A stretch of DNA of 64,000 nucleotides, from assembly GCA_029194535.1 (NCBI GenBank), contig JARFXR010000001.1, positions 1-64,000 of the forward strand, written 5' to 3'. The stretch is from Nitrospira sp. (GTDB lineage: Bacteria > Nitrospirota > Nitrospiria > Nitrospirales > Nitrospiraceae). The position numbers and the translations under genes are program-made. The notes under the pieces are model-generated. The model did no database searches. It was not told the DNA's origin and saw only the letters and a program-made list of their open reading frames with translations. Shown piece after piece: positions 45,938 through 54,868 of this stretch (positions within the stretch are counted from its first letter, which is position 1; every line of letters starts with the position of its first letter).

Positions 45938-45970
45938 GGACGGTCTGTCCCCCCGAACGACAATCTGTCC
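45938..45970. promoter_or_regulatory. Paired palindromic enhancer-like sites
   Basis: GGACGGTCTGTCC (45938-45950) and CGACAATCTGTCC (45958-45970), centres 20 bp apart, about 76 and 96 bp upstream of the predicted sigma-54 start. They touch the 3' end of the NtrC-type gene. Confidence 0.55.
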
Positions 45971-47338
45971 TCAGCAGGGATATCCGAAATACCGTAACTT
46001 CCTGAGCAGCGTCTTGCGATGGATACCGAGCACGACGGCGGCCCGGCCGAGATCCCGGTTATGGGCCTCCAGTACGCGGAGAATATGGTCTCTCTCCAAC
46101 TCGGCCAGCGTCACCCAGCCGCGCGCTTGCGCCGCCGCCTGCACGGTGGCGGTTTGAATCGCCTGCGGTAAATCCTCGGGAAAGATGACGGACTGCGGAG
46201 TCAGGGCGATGGCCCGTTCGACGGCGTGCTCCAATTCTCGGATGTTGCCCGGCCACCAATAGCGCGTCAAGAGCGACATGGCCTCCGGCGCGATGCCGGT
46301 GACCGGCGGGGACTTCTTCTGACCGTACATCTGAATGAAATACTGGGTCAGCAATGGAATGTCTTCCACACGTTCGCGGAGCGGCGGAATCTGAATCGTG
46401 ACCACGTTGAGCCGGTAGTACAGATCCTCGCGAAACGTGCCGGCCTTGACCAACCGATCCAGGTCTTTCTTGGACGCGGCGATGATGCGGACGTCGATGT
46501 TCATCGGCGCGTTGCTGCCGACTCGCCGGATCTCCCGTTCCTGGATCACCCGCAACAGCTTGCCTTGCAGGACCGGAGACAGGTCGGCGACTTCGTCCAG
46601 GAAGCAGGTGCCGAGATGCGCCTTCTCCAGCAACCCCTTCTTGGACGCGACCGCGCCGGTGAAGGACCCGCGTTCGTGCCCGAACAATTCGGATTCGAGC
46701 AGGCCTTCGGCCAATGATCCGCCGTCGACGGCGACGAACGGACCGACACTCCTGGCGCTGTTCGCATGGACGGCCCGCGCGATCAATTCCTTGCCGGTGC
46801 CGCTTTCCCCTTGGAGCAGCACGGTGCTGTCGGTATGGGCCACGCGGGCGATGGACTTGTAGACCGAGACAATCCCGGCGCTGCTGCCGATCAGGTTGTC
46901 GAATCGGTAGCGATCTCGCAGCTGTTCCTTGAGCGCCTCGTTCTGGCGTGATAGATGCTTGTGCTCCAACGCGCGCCGAACCACCAACCGGATATCGTCG
47001 ACGATAAAGGGCTTGCTGAGGTAGTCGAATGCGCCGGACCGGAGCCCATCGACGGCGGTCTTCAGCGAGCCGTACGCAGTCATCAGAATGACCGGCACGT
47101 CCTGGTGCCGGTTCCGTAACTCGTCCAGCAGACTCATGCCGTCCAGACTGGGCATGTGGATGTCGGACATCACGAGATCCGGCGGGCGATCCGTGATTCG
47201 CTCCAGGGCCGTCTTGCCGTCCGCTGCGGTATCCACGTCGTAGCCCTCTTTCGCAAGGATCTCGCGCAGCAGCCCTCTGGTGTCTTCGTCGTCGTCCACA
47301 ACGAGCACGTGAGAATGAGCGTCCATCACCTTCTCCAT
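45971..47338 (-). CDS. NtrC-family sigma-54-dependent response regulator
   Basis: 455 residues in three domains. Receiver (10-125): VLVVDDDEDTRGLL, Asp in LVMSDIHMPSLDGMSLL, Lys in YLSKPF. AAA+ domain (about 150-375): Walker A LLQGESGTGKELIARAVH, the sigma-54 contact loop GHERGSFTGAVASKKG (GSFTGA instead of GAFTGA), Walker B ACFLDEVADLS-like TCFLDEVADLS, and YWWPGNIRELEHAVER. A Fis-type HTH (RDLGRAAVVLGIHRKTLLRK) ends it. It activates sigma-54 promoters from remote sites. The start follows the kinase stop by 4 nt; the kinase is the clear partner. Sigma-54-like promoters lie on both sides of the operon. Confidence 0.95.
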   Translation of the reverse strand: MEKVMDAHSHVLVVDDDEDTRGLLREILAKEGYDVDTAADGKTALERITDRPPDLVMSDIHMPSLDGMSLLDELRNRHQDVPVILMTAYGSLKTAVDGLRSGAFDYLSKPFIVDDIRLVVRRALEHKHLSRQNEALKEQLRDRYRFDNLIGSSAGIVSVYKSIARVAHTDSTVLLQGESGTGKELIARAVHANSARSVGPFVAVDGGSLAEGLLESELFGHERGSFTGAVASKKGLLEKAHLGTCFLDEVADLSPVLQGKLLRVIQEREIRRVGSNAPMNIDVRIIAASKKDLDRLVKAGTFREDLYYRLNVVTIQIPPLRERVEDIPLLTQYFIQMYGQKKSPPVTGIAPEAMSLLTRYWWPGNIRELEHAVERAIALTPQSVIFPEDLPQAIQTATVQAAAQARGWVTLAELERDHILRVLEAHNRDLGRAAVVLGIHRKTLLRKLRYFGYPC

Positions 47339-47342
47339 GTGT

Positions 47343-48929
47343 TCATTCCGCCGCCGGGAGGTACATCACGAAGCTGGTTCCTTTTCCCGGCTCGCTTTCG
47401 ACCGTGACACGTCCTTCGTGAGCCCGCAGCGTTTCCTGCACGATGGCCAGTCCAAGACCGGTTCCGCGGCCGGCCTGCTTGGTGGTGAAGAACGGTTGAA
47501 AAATCTGCGTCAGATGAGCGGGATTGATGCCCTGCCCCGTATCGACGATCTCGACCGCGACCCCCATCGATCGGGACAGTCCGCGCCGGACCTCCGCTCC
47601 TTCGACTGCGCGCGTCCGCAAGCACAACGATCCTCCGTTGGGCATCGCCTGCAGGGCGTTTTCGATCAGATGGTTGACCGCCTCCTGCATCTGTTGGCGA
47701 TCCACTTCGACCGGCGGAAGATCATCTGCCAATTCGGCGATGCAGGCGACGTGCAGACGATCGCATTCGGTCTTGAACAACGTCACGCAGTCCTCGAGAC
47801 ATTCGTTCATGTCGGTCCGCGTTCGGACGGGCGGCGCGCGGCGCGCGTACAGGAGCAGATCCTGGATGATGCACGAGGTGCGCTCGATCTGCGCTTCCAC
47901 CGTCTGCAGCCGGCCCCGCACCTTGGACGGGAGAGACAGGTCCTCCATGAGCAGCTGCACGTGCCCCGACAAGGCCGTCAACGGCGTCCCGATCTTATGG
48001 GCGACCGTCGCGGCGAACTGCCCGATGGCCGACAGCCGCTGCGCCCTTGCCGCGGCATGTTGGACGGCCGAAAGGAGCTCGTTGGTCCGGGCGAGGGCTT
48101 CGTTCTTGGCGCGCAGTTCTTCTCCGGCCCGTTGCAGGTCCGTCTCGGCCTGCTTCCTTGCAGTGATGTTGCGAATCATCATCGCGAGGCCGGATGTCGT
48201 GCCGTCCGGAGCCGCTACCGCGAATGCATGGACGTTCAGATACTCGGTCGGCCGTTCATCGGGACGGTACTGTGTTTCATAGGAAATCGGCGCTCCGGTT
48301 TCCCGCACCCGCCGCAGACCTTCGGCCGGCAGCGACAAGGCGGCCCACAGCGATGCAGACGCGGGCGCCGACCCGATCAAGTCCTCCCGTCTCCGTCCCG
48401 TCAGACGGAGAAACGCATCGTTGACTTCCAGAAGCGTCCCATCGAACGTGGCATAGGCGATCGCATCATGAGACGAATAAAAGATGCTCTTGAATCGTTC
48501 CTGCACCGCTTGGAGCGCCGCCTCGGCCCTCGCGAGCCCGTGCTGCGCCGACAAGAGTTGATATCGACCCTCGCTGGCCTGCAAGGCTTCCACGGTACGG
48601 CGATGTCGCAAGAGAAAGAGGCCGGTGAAGACCAGCACGATGAGTCCCAGACCCCGATCGGCGACCGCCGTCTCGTGGACCAGGCCCTCCTTCGGATCGA
48701 TCATGCCCGCCGACAGCAGACCGCTTCCGATCACCAGAGCGATCCCGGTGTAGTGCGGCAGCAGCTGGGTCGTCAGCACGACCGGCACGAGGTAGAGCAC
48801 CCAGATCCCCGTTCCCAAAGAAAAGTACCGGTCGGCTGCAAACGTGGAGATCGTCATCACGATCAAAAGCACGATGGTGGTCAGCCTGTTGGGGAACGGT
48901 ACCGAGTGCATCGGGCTAGAATTCTGCAT
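47343..48929 (-). CDS. Membrane PAS sensor histidine kinase, partner of the NtrC-type regulator
   Basis: 528 residues from the ATG at 48929. Four hydrophobic stretches at about 10-115 (RLTTIVLLIVMTISTFAA, IWVLYLVPVVLTTQLL, GLGLIVLVFTGLFLL and one weaker). PAS at 140-265 (FKSIFYSSHDAIAYATFDGT, LEVNDAFLRLTGRR). HisKA with His in FAATVAHKIGTPLTALSGHV, where the residue after His is Lys instead of the usual Glu. HATPase_c with HLIENALQAMPNGG, DTGQGINPAHLTQIFQPFFT and GTGLGLAIVQETLRAH. NtrB/ZraS-like in type. A perfect palindrome lies 18 nt before its start. Confidence 0.9.
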   Translation of the reverse strand: MQNSSPMHSVPFPNRLTTIVLLIVMTISTFAADRYFSLGTGIWVLYLVPVVLTTQLLPHYTGIALVIGSGLLSAGMIDPKEGLVHETAVADRGLGLIVLVFTGLFLLRHRRTVEALQASEGRYQLLSAQHGLARAEAALQAVQERFKSIFYSSHDAIAYATFDGTLLEVNDAFLRLTGRRREDLIGSAPASASLWAALSLPAEGLRRVRETGAPISYETQYRPDERPTEYLNVHAFAVAAPDGTTSGLAMMIRNITARKQAETDLQRAGEELRAKNEALARTNELLSAVQHAAARAQRLSAIGQFAATVAHKIGTPLTALSGHVQLLMEDLSLPSKVRGRLQTVEAQIERTSCIIQDLLLYARRAPPVRTRTDMNECLEDCVTLFKTECDRLHVACIAELADDLPPVEVDRQQMQEAVNHLIENALQAMPNGGSLCLRTRAVEGAEVRRGLSRSMGVAVEIVDTGQGINPAHLTQIFQPFFTTKQAGRGTGLGLAIVQETLRAHEGRVTVESEPGKGTSFVMYLPAAE

Positions 48930-48946
48930 CACGCAATGCCCTTCCT

Positions 48947-48963
48947 CGGGACAAGTTGTCCCG
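48947..48963. promoter_or_regulatory. Perfect 17-nt palindrome CGGGACAAGTTGTCCCG
   Basis: The best copy of the GGACAANYTGTCC-type site. It is 18 nt before the kinase start codon (minus strand) and about 112 bp upstream of the predicted start of the plus-strand sigma-54-like promoter at 49041. It could serve both: enhancer for the zinc-ribbon gene and operator for the kinase operon. Confidence 0.65.
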
Positions 48964-49040
48964 CATCGGAAGGCGCTTCCATCCACTGTCCGACACAACG
49001 CTCTGACGTAAGCCGCAGAATTTTCACAGGTTCACCATCC

Positions 49041-49056
49041 TGGCAATCTTTGTGCT
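49041..49056 (+). promoter_or_regulatory. Sigma-54-like promoter of the zinc-ribbon gene
   Basis: TGGCAATCTTTGTGCT: GG-N10-GC, TGGCA of the -24 box exact, -12 GTGCT against TTGCW. Predicted start near 49067, about 88 nt before the ATG at 49155. Confidence 0.55.
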
Positions 49057-49154
49057 TTCTCGCGATGACCAGGGCGCAGCGTCTGATCGTCCGAAGGAGG
49101 ATTTCGACCTCGAACGACCAACTCGCCGAGCAATGCACATTTTGGAGGGGAGAC

Positions 49155-49373
49155 ATGAGCATGAATTGTGAACGCTGCGGTGGTTTAAAAGTCTTCGATT
49201 ACTTCTATGGGCCTTTACAGTGCGATGGTTTTCGCTGTGTCAACTGCGGCGTAATCACCGATATGCGCATCCTGACGCCTCGCCCGGCACCATCGAGCAG
49301 AAACCGGATAAAACTTGGCCGTACTCCGCTTTTTGCGCTGGCGGGTGCGGTCCAAGCCGACCGCCGGCCATGA
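49155..49373 (+). CDS. Small zinc-ribbon protein
   Basis: 72 residues. GGAGGGG lies about 7 nt before the ATG. Two CxxC knuckles are seen: MNCERCGGLKVFDYFYGPLQ, then GFRCVNCGVITDMRIL. The C-terminal 30 residues are basic and without a pattern. Zinc ribbons of this size bind nucleic acid or proteins; the role is unknown. The gene is divergent from the kinase/NtrC operon and has its own sigma-54-like promoter with the perfect palindrome upstream. Confidence 0.75.
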   Translation: MSMNCERCGGLKVFDYFYGPLQCDGFRCVNCGVITDMRILTPRPAPSSRNRIKLGRTPLFALAGAVQADRRP

Positions 49374-49618
49374 CCAACCTGGCTTGGTTACGCAGCCGGA
49401 CGCGCCGGCCGCTCCACCAGGTCGGCGCGTCCGGAACGCCCTGCCGGTGAGCAGTCCGACAAGCCGATCGAATCAACGAGGCCGTCGAGACTCTTCACGA
49501 GAAGCCATGTTTAGTCGCGTGTCGGGAGGACGGTGATAAATCGCGATCATGCGAGATAGTCTGACTCACCTGTCGGGAGACCGTACACTGGGAGAAGCCC
49601 TAGGACCGCCTCAGAGCC

Positions 49619-50725
49619 TCATGCATCGTTGCGTTCCCGTTCAAAATAGACGTCGAGCCACGGCGCATGATGAAAGTCCTCGCCGGCTGGTTGCCAGGAG
49701 ACCGCGCGAGCGGTGCGACAGCATCCCTTGACCACGCGCTCTTCGAGCCGGGCCCACCATTTCAGATGGCCGGCGGGAACGAAGGGCGACGTATCGGGAT
49801 GACAGGCTCGCAAGGCCAAGCCGAACGACTCCACCAAGCCGGTGAGCAGCACAGGAGAGTATCCATACAGGTAGGGAAAGGTCAGGAGGTTGTTCCATGC
49901 CAGCGCGGCATCCAGCGGTCGCCGCCACCTCTTGGAGAGTTTCGCCCGAAGCGTCATCGCCCATTCGAAGCACGCGGCGTTCGGAATCCGGATCACGAGC
50001 AATCCACGGCGCCGTAGGAGCGGGACGACAGACCGGAGCAGGGTTTGAGGATCGGAGAGTTGATCGAACCTGTTCCAGATGGTGATCGCATCGAAGGAGT
50101 TCGGCGACAGCCCCGCATCCTCGACGGTGCCTTGCACGATCGGCAACCCTTGCCGCCGACAAAAGTCGGCCGGCATCCGGCCCGTGTCCAGGCCCAACAT
50201 GTCCCAGCCGAGCGCGCGCCCTTCCGCCAGAAACCCTCCGACGAAACTACCGATCTCAAGAATCCGGAAGGCGCCGGTGGCTCGGGCGGCCAGATGATTG
50301 AGCAGCAGAGCCGCCTTGGGTCGAAACCAGTATCGTTGGGCGGTGAATGCTGCCTCGAGATACGCGCCATCGTATCGTTCAGTTTGGTAGGCTCGCATCA
50401 TGGCCTCGGGCCTGGGACGGGGATTCCGATACAGCAATCCACACTCCAGGCAGGCCACGATACTGGCCAGATGGCTCTGCGTGAAGAGCCACCGGTCTTC
50501 CGACGTCGCCGATGACGGCATGAGCCAGCGTCGGAGAGCGAATCTCTCCAGAAGCCGTCGCTGCTCTGAAAGCTCCCCGGACGAGCAGACCAGGGACCAT
50601 CGCCTTGCACGGCAGACCTGACAGCCGAAAGGAGCCCGCGGCTCCTGCATGAGACCCGTTCCGGGGCAGCGGCCGGCCTCTAGGTCCGCCTCCGGCTGAT
50701 CCTTTCGCTGAAGCGGCTCACCCAT
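49619..50725 (-). CDS. SAM-dependent methyltransferase (class I)
   Basis: 368 residues. The N-terminus has CQVCRARRW and, further on, CLECGLLYRNPRPRP, which pair as a zinc-binding knuckle seen in methyltransferases that act on sugars or polyketides. The Rossmann core has FRILEIGSFVGGFLAEGRAL (motif I), MLGLDTG, VEDAGLSPNSFDAITIW (motif III) and GLLVIRIPNAACFEW. The substrate cannot be read. It lies on the minus strand after a 245-nt gap with no gene. Confidence 0.8.
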   Translation of the reverse strand: MGEPLQRKDQPEADLEAGRCPGTGLMQEPRAPFGCQVCRARRWSLVCSSGELSEQRRLLERFALRRWLMPSSATSEDRWLFTQSHLASIVACLECGLLYRNPRPRPEAMMRAYQTERYDGAYLEAAFTAQRYWFRPKAALLLNHLAARATGAFRILEIGSFVGGFLAEGRALGWDMLGLDTGRMPADFCRRQGLPIVQGTVEDAGLSPNSFDAITIWNRFDQLSDPQTLLRSVVPLLRRRGLLVIRIPNAACFEWAMTLRAKLSKRWRRPLDAALAWNNLLTFPYLYGYSPVLLTGLVESFGLALRACHPDTSPFVPAGHLKWWARLEERVVKGCCRTARAVSWQPAGEDFHHAPWLDVYFERERNDA

Positions 50726-50903
50726 ACAGTGACACGACTCATCAGGTGACTCGTTTCAGATCGCGTCGCGCAGGCAGTCTCCGTATTTCGAACCCAGCAC
50801 AAATCTTGCCGAGGGACGCGATCCGACCAGCCGGACTCTATCATCGGCGCGACAGATCACGCTCAGCGAGGCCAGGGGTCTTCCCAGTAGGTCGGAGCCT
50901 CTG

Positions 50904-50919
50904 AGGGGCGTAACTTGCT
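50904..50919 (+). promoter_or_regulatory. Sigma-54-like promoter of the small gene at 50963
   Basis: AGGGGCGTAACTTGCT: GG-N10-GC, -12 TTGCT perfect, -24 GGGGCG against GGCACG. Predicted start near 50931, 32 nt before the ATG. No GGACAA-type palindrome was found upstream, so another activator may be used. Confidence 0.45.
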
Positions 50920-50962
50920 GCTGCGGAGCGCCTCTCGAGGCGCGAAGAGGGAGGGACCCATC

Positions 50963-51217
50963 ATGGACCAACCTTCTGTATCCATTTCATCCATGCCGGC
51001 TGTGGCGACGACCAGACTGAAGTCCGACATCACCGACCGCATTTTCGAGACGGTGAAACGGACACAGGTGTGCGAGATGGAGGACCTGGTACGAGCCTGT
51101 TCCTCCTACACCTGGAACCAGGTCTTCCTGGAAGTCGATCGTCTGAGCCGCACGGGCGAGCTTCGCTTATTGCCGAAGCAGGGCGGCGTCTATGCCGTGA
51201 CACTGCCCGCCGCATGA
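50963..51217 (+). CDS. Small winged-helix-like protein
   Basis: 84 residues from the ATG at 50963, chosen because GAGGGAGGGA precedes it. After an N-terminal Ser/Ala tail it reads LKSDITDRIFETVKRTQVCE, then MEDLVRACSSYTWNQVFLEV and DRLSRTGELRLLPKQGGVYA. Helix - helix - strand - turn - strand fits a small winged helix that may bind DNA or protein. No named family. It stands alone. Confidence 0.65.
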   Translation: MDQPSVSISSMPAVATTRLKSDITDRIFETVKRTQVCEMEDLVRACSSYTWNQVFLEVDRLSRTGELRLLPKQGGVYAVTLPAA

Positions 51218-51814
51218 CCGGTGGGCGGCGTACGATGCGACCCGACATGTCGATCGTCGGACGGCCGAGACATCGCACGGGGACAGTGTTTGACGCCATC
51301 CGGGACGCATGGCTTGCGGTCGCATCCGGGATCAGCGCGTCGGCTCAATCCACCCATACGAGAGGCGGCATAAGGAGGGCGCTCGACGAGCCGCCGGAAA
51401 ACCACATTATGATTTGAGACCTCCTCACCGCATTATTCCAGGCCTCCACAACACGCACCTCTACAAGCCCGTCTTCTCTCGTCTCACCGGACCTGATCCG
51501 TTCGCACACGTGTCGATCGGAGATCGCATTACCATCCACCTCGCCGACTCGACGATGAGACCCAGGCCGTGAAAGTCCTGGTGGCCTTGCCGGCCGAAGT
51601 CAGCGAGCCGCCGCCTCCGACGAACTGACTCCGGTCCTCCGCCGTCTTCTTTCGATTCGTGGTGAATCGCGCATGCGCGCCGGCTCCTCCGAACCTAGGG
51701 ATTCCACTAGTAGCCAGGGGGACCGAGCGGCTTCTACTGTTACTCGCTTTTCTCTGTAAGTTGCGGAAGCGCCGGTTCCTCGTCGAACGCGCTGCGGATA
51801 AGGCCAAGCCCCTC
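51218..51814. other. Region without an intact gene; possible remnant
   Basis: 597 nt. One frame reads KPVFSRLTGPDPFAHVSIGD, then RITIHLADS. After a shift near 51550 another frame continues LDDETQAVKVLVALPAEVSE and ends PPPPTN before a TGA. The two parts look like one broken coding sequence, but no family was recognised. Confidence 0.3.
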
Positions 51815-54733
51815 ATGAGCGACTTCCACGCCACCATCGTCCACGTCAACGAACGCAAAGGGCAACGATACGAACGGCGGACCATGCTCGAACGCGCCGG
51901 GTACCGGGTTCTCGATGCGGATTGCGGTGCGGACGCGCTACGCTTGCTCCAGGATGTGCGTCCGGAATTGGTGCTGCTCGACATCGATCTGCCCGACATC
52001 AGCGGCTTTGACCTGTGCCGGCAGATCAAGAACCGTCCGGAGCTGTCCGACACGATGGTCTTGCACGTCTCGGCGGCCGAGGTCAGCGGATCGGACCGCG
52101 CCCTGGGTCTGGAGATGGGCTCCGACGGCTACCTGGTTGAGCCGATCCAAGAGCAGGAGTTGCTCGCGGGCGTGCGGTCTCTGCTGCGCCTGCGGGCGCG
52201 TCAACGGGAGAACGAACGCCTCCTGGCCCGACTTTGCCGGAGCGAGGAACAGTTCCGCGGCCTCTTCGAACAAGCCGCAGTCGGCATGTGCGTCCTGGGC
52301 CCCGACGGTCGATTTCTCCGGGTCAACAACCGATTGCGCGTCATCTCCGGACGGACCGAGCGGGATCTCATGGAGCGAGCGCTTCGCGATCTGACTCACC
52401 CGGAGGATCGGGAGCAACATGACGCGCAGGTGAGCAACCTGCTCCTGGGAGGGCTCGCCGAGGTCTCCTTGGACCAGCGCCTCTTGCAGCCTGACGGGCG
52501 GACGATCTGGACCACGCTGACGCTCTCGATTCAATGGGATGTAGGGGGGCGGATTCAATCGTTGATCGGTGTCGTGGAAGATATCGACGCGCGCAAGCGC
52601 GCGGAATTGGAATTGCGCAACCATGCCCTGCGGCAGCAGCTCCTGAGCGATGCCATGGACAGGCTGCTGCGCATGGACGATCCGGCCCGGGTGATGTTCG
52701 AGATCTTTGCCTCGTTGCGCCCGACGTTGGATCTCGACACGTTCCTGGATTACGACACGCGGCCGGAACTCGACGGCATCGAATTGTCCACCTGGGCCGG
52801 CATTCCCGAACAGGCGCTGGCGCCGCTCAGGTTTCTGAAATTCGGCCAAGCCTTATGCGGCACGTCGGCCGAATCGCGACAACCGATCGTCATCGACCAT
52901 TTGCAAACCGTCTCCGATCCCAAAGCGCTCCGGATGCAGGCCGCGGGATCCAATGCCTATGCCTGCTTTCCTCTTATCGTCGGGGACCGCCTGCTCGGCA
53001 CGCTCGCCTTCGCCAGCAGCCGCCGCTCGTCGTTCGAGTCCGACGAACTCGACCTGTTGGAAGCCGTCTCCCATTCCGTCGCCATGGCCAAGGAGCGCCG
53101 CCGCCTGCTCCAGGAAGCCCGACAGCGGGCCGCTCAGCTTGCCGAAAGCGAAGAACGACTCCGCTTTGCGACGGAAGGCGCCGGCATGGGCACCTGGGAC
53201 GTCGATCTCAGAGTCGGCCGGATGGTGTGGGACCGGCAGAACGCGCAACTGCTGGGGTACTCGGACGCCTGTACCGCTTCCGTTCGACGATGGTGGAACC
53301 TCGTGCACAATGAAGATCGCCAAGCCGTGCGCGAGGCCGTGTCCGCTGCGCGACGGAACCACGGCTTTTACCGCTGCGAGCACCGCATCCGGCGGGCCGA
53401 TACGGGAGAAAGCCGTTGGCTGGCCTCGTTCGGCCGGATCCACTATGACGACGCCGGCAATCCGGCCCGGTTCGCCGGCGCAGCCTTCGACGTGACCGAA
53501 CGCAGGGAAACCGAGACGCGACGGCTTGAATGGACGCGCGAGCTCGAGCGGCGGATCGGTGAGCGTACCAAGGAGCTGGTGCACACCCACGACCGCCTTC
53601 GCGCCCTTGCCCATGATCTGACACTGACGGAACAGCGGGAACGCCAGCGTATCGCGGAGGAGCTGCACGATTACTTGGCGCAGATGCTGGTGGTGACCCG
53701 TTTGAAGATCCGGCAAGCCGACAAGATGATCTCGACACAACCGGCCTCCGACGTCTTGGACGAGGCCGACGGTCTCATCGATCAAAGCCTGACCTATACG
53801 CGCACCCTGGTCGCCGAACTCATGCCGCCGACGCTCCGGCAGTTCGGTCTGGCCCCTGGGTTGCGCTGGCTCGGTGAACAGATGGGACATCAAGGCCTGC
53901 ACGTGGACGTCGATGTGCCGGACGTGACGCCGTCCTTGCCGGAAGACCACACGGCGCTCCTCTATCAATGTGTCCGCGAGTTGCTGTTCAACGTGTTGAA
54001 GCATGCCGGAACGAAGGCGGCCGCGGTTCGCATGACACAGGACGATCGAGGCAGGCTGCAGATCGTCGTCCGGGACGAAGGGTACGGCTGCGATCCGGAA
54101 GTCGTTATGGAGTCCCGAGGCGACAAGTTCGGATTGTTCAGCGTTCGTGAGCGTATGGAGGCCCTCGGCGGATGGATGGAATTGGAATCGAAGGCGGGTG
54201 GCGGCACCATGGTGACGCTGGGTCTGTCGGCCGACCTTCCCCAGGACTGGTCGCCTGCGGCGCAGCCCGCCGGACCCCGAGGCGGGGTCTCCGACGCGGA
54301 CGCGATCGCTCCGCGGTCCGTCCGTCCGGAATCGGCGCCTCCCCATGCCTCCAGCCACCCGTCTCCCATTCGCGTCCTGCTGGTGGACGATCACGCGATG
54401 GTCCGTCAGGGACTGCGCAGCGTCTTGGACGGCTATCCCGACTTGACCATCATCGCCGAAGCGGGCGACGGCGAGGAGGCCGTGGCTCTGGCCAAGTTGC
54501 TTCATCCTGACCTGATCGTGATGGACGTCAATCTTCCGAGGCTCGACGGCATCGAAGCGACGAGGCGGATCAGAATAGACCGACCCGATGCGTTGATCGT
54601 CGGGCTTTCGGTGAACGAAGCCGAACACGTGGTCAGCGCCATGAAAGCGGCAGGAGCCGCGGCCTTCCTGACGAAAGACAGCGCGGCCGATCATCTCTAC
54701 GAAACCATCGAGGCCGTGGTGGAGGGGCGGTAG
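51815..54733 (+). CDS. Hybrid sensor kinase: REC - PAS - GAF - PAS - HisKA_3 - HATPase - REC
   Basis: 972 residues from the ATG at 51815; the longer frame lacks receiver similarity at its start. Receiver 1 (1-125) is degenerate: IVHVNERKGQRYERR lacks the acidic pair and YLVEPIQEQEL lacks the Lys, though LLDIDLPDISGFDL keeps the Asp. PAS at 140-265, GAF at 280-430, PAS at 445-570. HisKA_3 His is near 616 (AEELHDYLAQMLVV). HATPase_c has CVRELLFNVLKHAGT and FGLFSVRERMEALGGW. The NarL-type receiver (851-965: VLLVDDHAMVRQGL, VMDVNLPRLDGIEATR, FLTKDSAA) has no HTH. It is paralogous to the next kinase. Confidence 0.88.
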   Translation: MSDFHATIVHVNERKGQRYERRTMLERAGYRVLDADCGADALRLLQDVRPELVLLDIDLPDISGFDLCRQIKNRPELSDTMVLHVSAAEVSGSDRALGLEMGSDGYLVEPIQEQELLAGVRSLLRLRARQRENERLLARLCRSEEQFRGLFEQAAVGMCVLGPDGRFLRVNNRLRVISGRTERDLMERALRDLTHPEDREQHDAQVSNLLLGGLAEVSLDQRLLQPDGRTIWTTLTLSIQWDVGGRIQSLIGVVEDIDARKRAELELRNHALRQQLLSDAMDRLLRMDDPARVMFEIFASLRPTLDLDTFLDYDTRPELDGIELSTWAGIPEQALAPLRFLKFGQALCGTSAESRQPIVIDHLQTVSDPKALRMQAAGSNAYACFPLIVGDRLLGTLAFASSRRSSFESDELDLLEAVSHSVAMAKERRRLLQEARQRAAQLAESEERLRFATEGAGMGTWDVDLRVGRMVWDRQNAQLLGYSDACTASVRRWWNLVHNEDRQAVREAVSAARRNHGFYRCEHRIRRADTGESRWLASFGRIHYDDAGNPARFAGAAFDVTERRETETRRLEWTRELERRIGERTKELVHTHDRLRALAHDLTLTEQRERQRIAEELHDYLAQMLVVTRLKIRQADKMISTQPASDVLDEADGLIDQSLTYTRTLVAELMPPTLRQFGLAPGLRWLGEQMGHQGLHVDVDVPDVTPSLPEDHTALLYQCVRELLFNVLKHAGTKAAAVRMTQDDRGRLQIVVRDEGYGCDPEVVMESRGDKFGLFSVRERMEALGGWMELESKAGGGTMVTLGLSADLPQDWSPAAQPAGPRGGVSDADAIAPRSVRPESAPPHASSHPSPIRVLLVDDHAMVRQGLRSVLDGYPDLTIIAEAGDGEEAVALAKLLHPDLIVMDVNLPRLDGIEATRRIRIDRPDALIVGLSVNEAEHVVSAMKAAGAAAFLTKDSAADHLYETIEAVVEGR

Positions 54734-54868
54734 CCGCTCCACCACCCCGCGGCGACTTGTCTCGACGTCGATCGAGCGCCGGCCCTCACTCGCTATCCGA
54801 CGAGGATTAGCGGTAGACTTGCTCGGGAAACCGGCCGGCTTCCCTGAAGAAGGCGTCGTGACCCGCCG

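Noticed and set aside
47337-49373. Plus-strand open frame of 678 codons
   Set aside because: It is mostly antisense to the PAS kinase at 47343-48929. Only its end (from the ATG at 49155) is a real gene, the zinc-ribbon protein.
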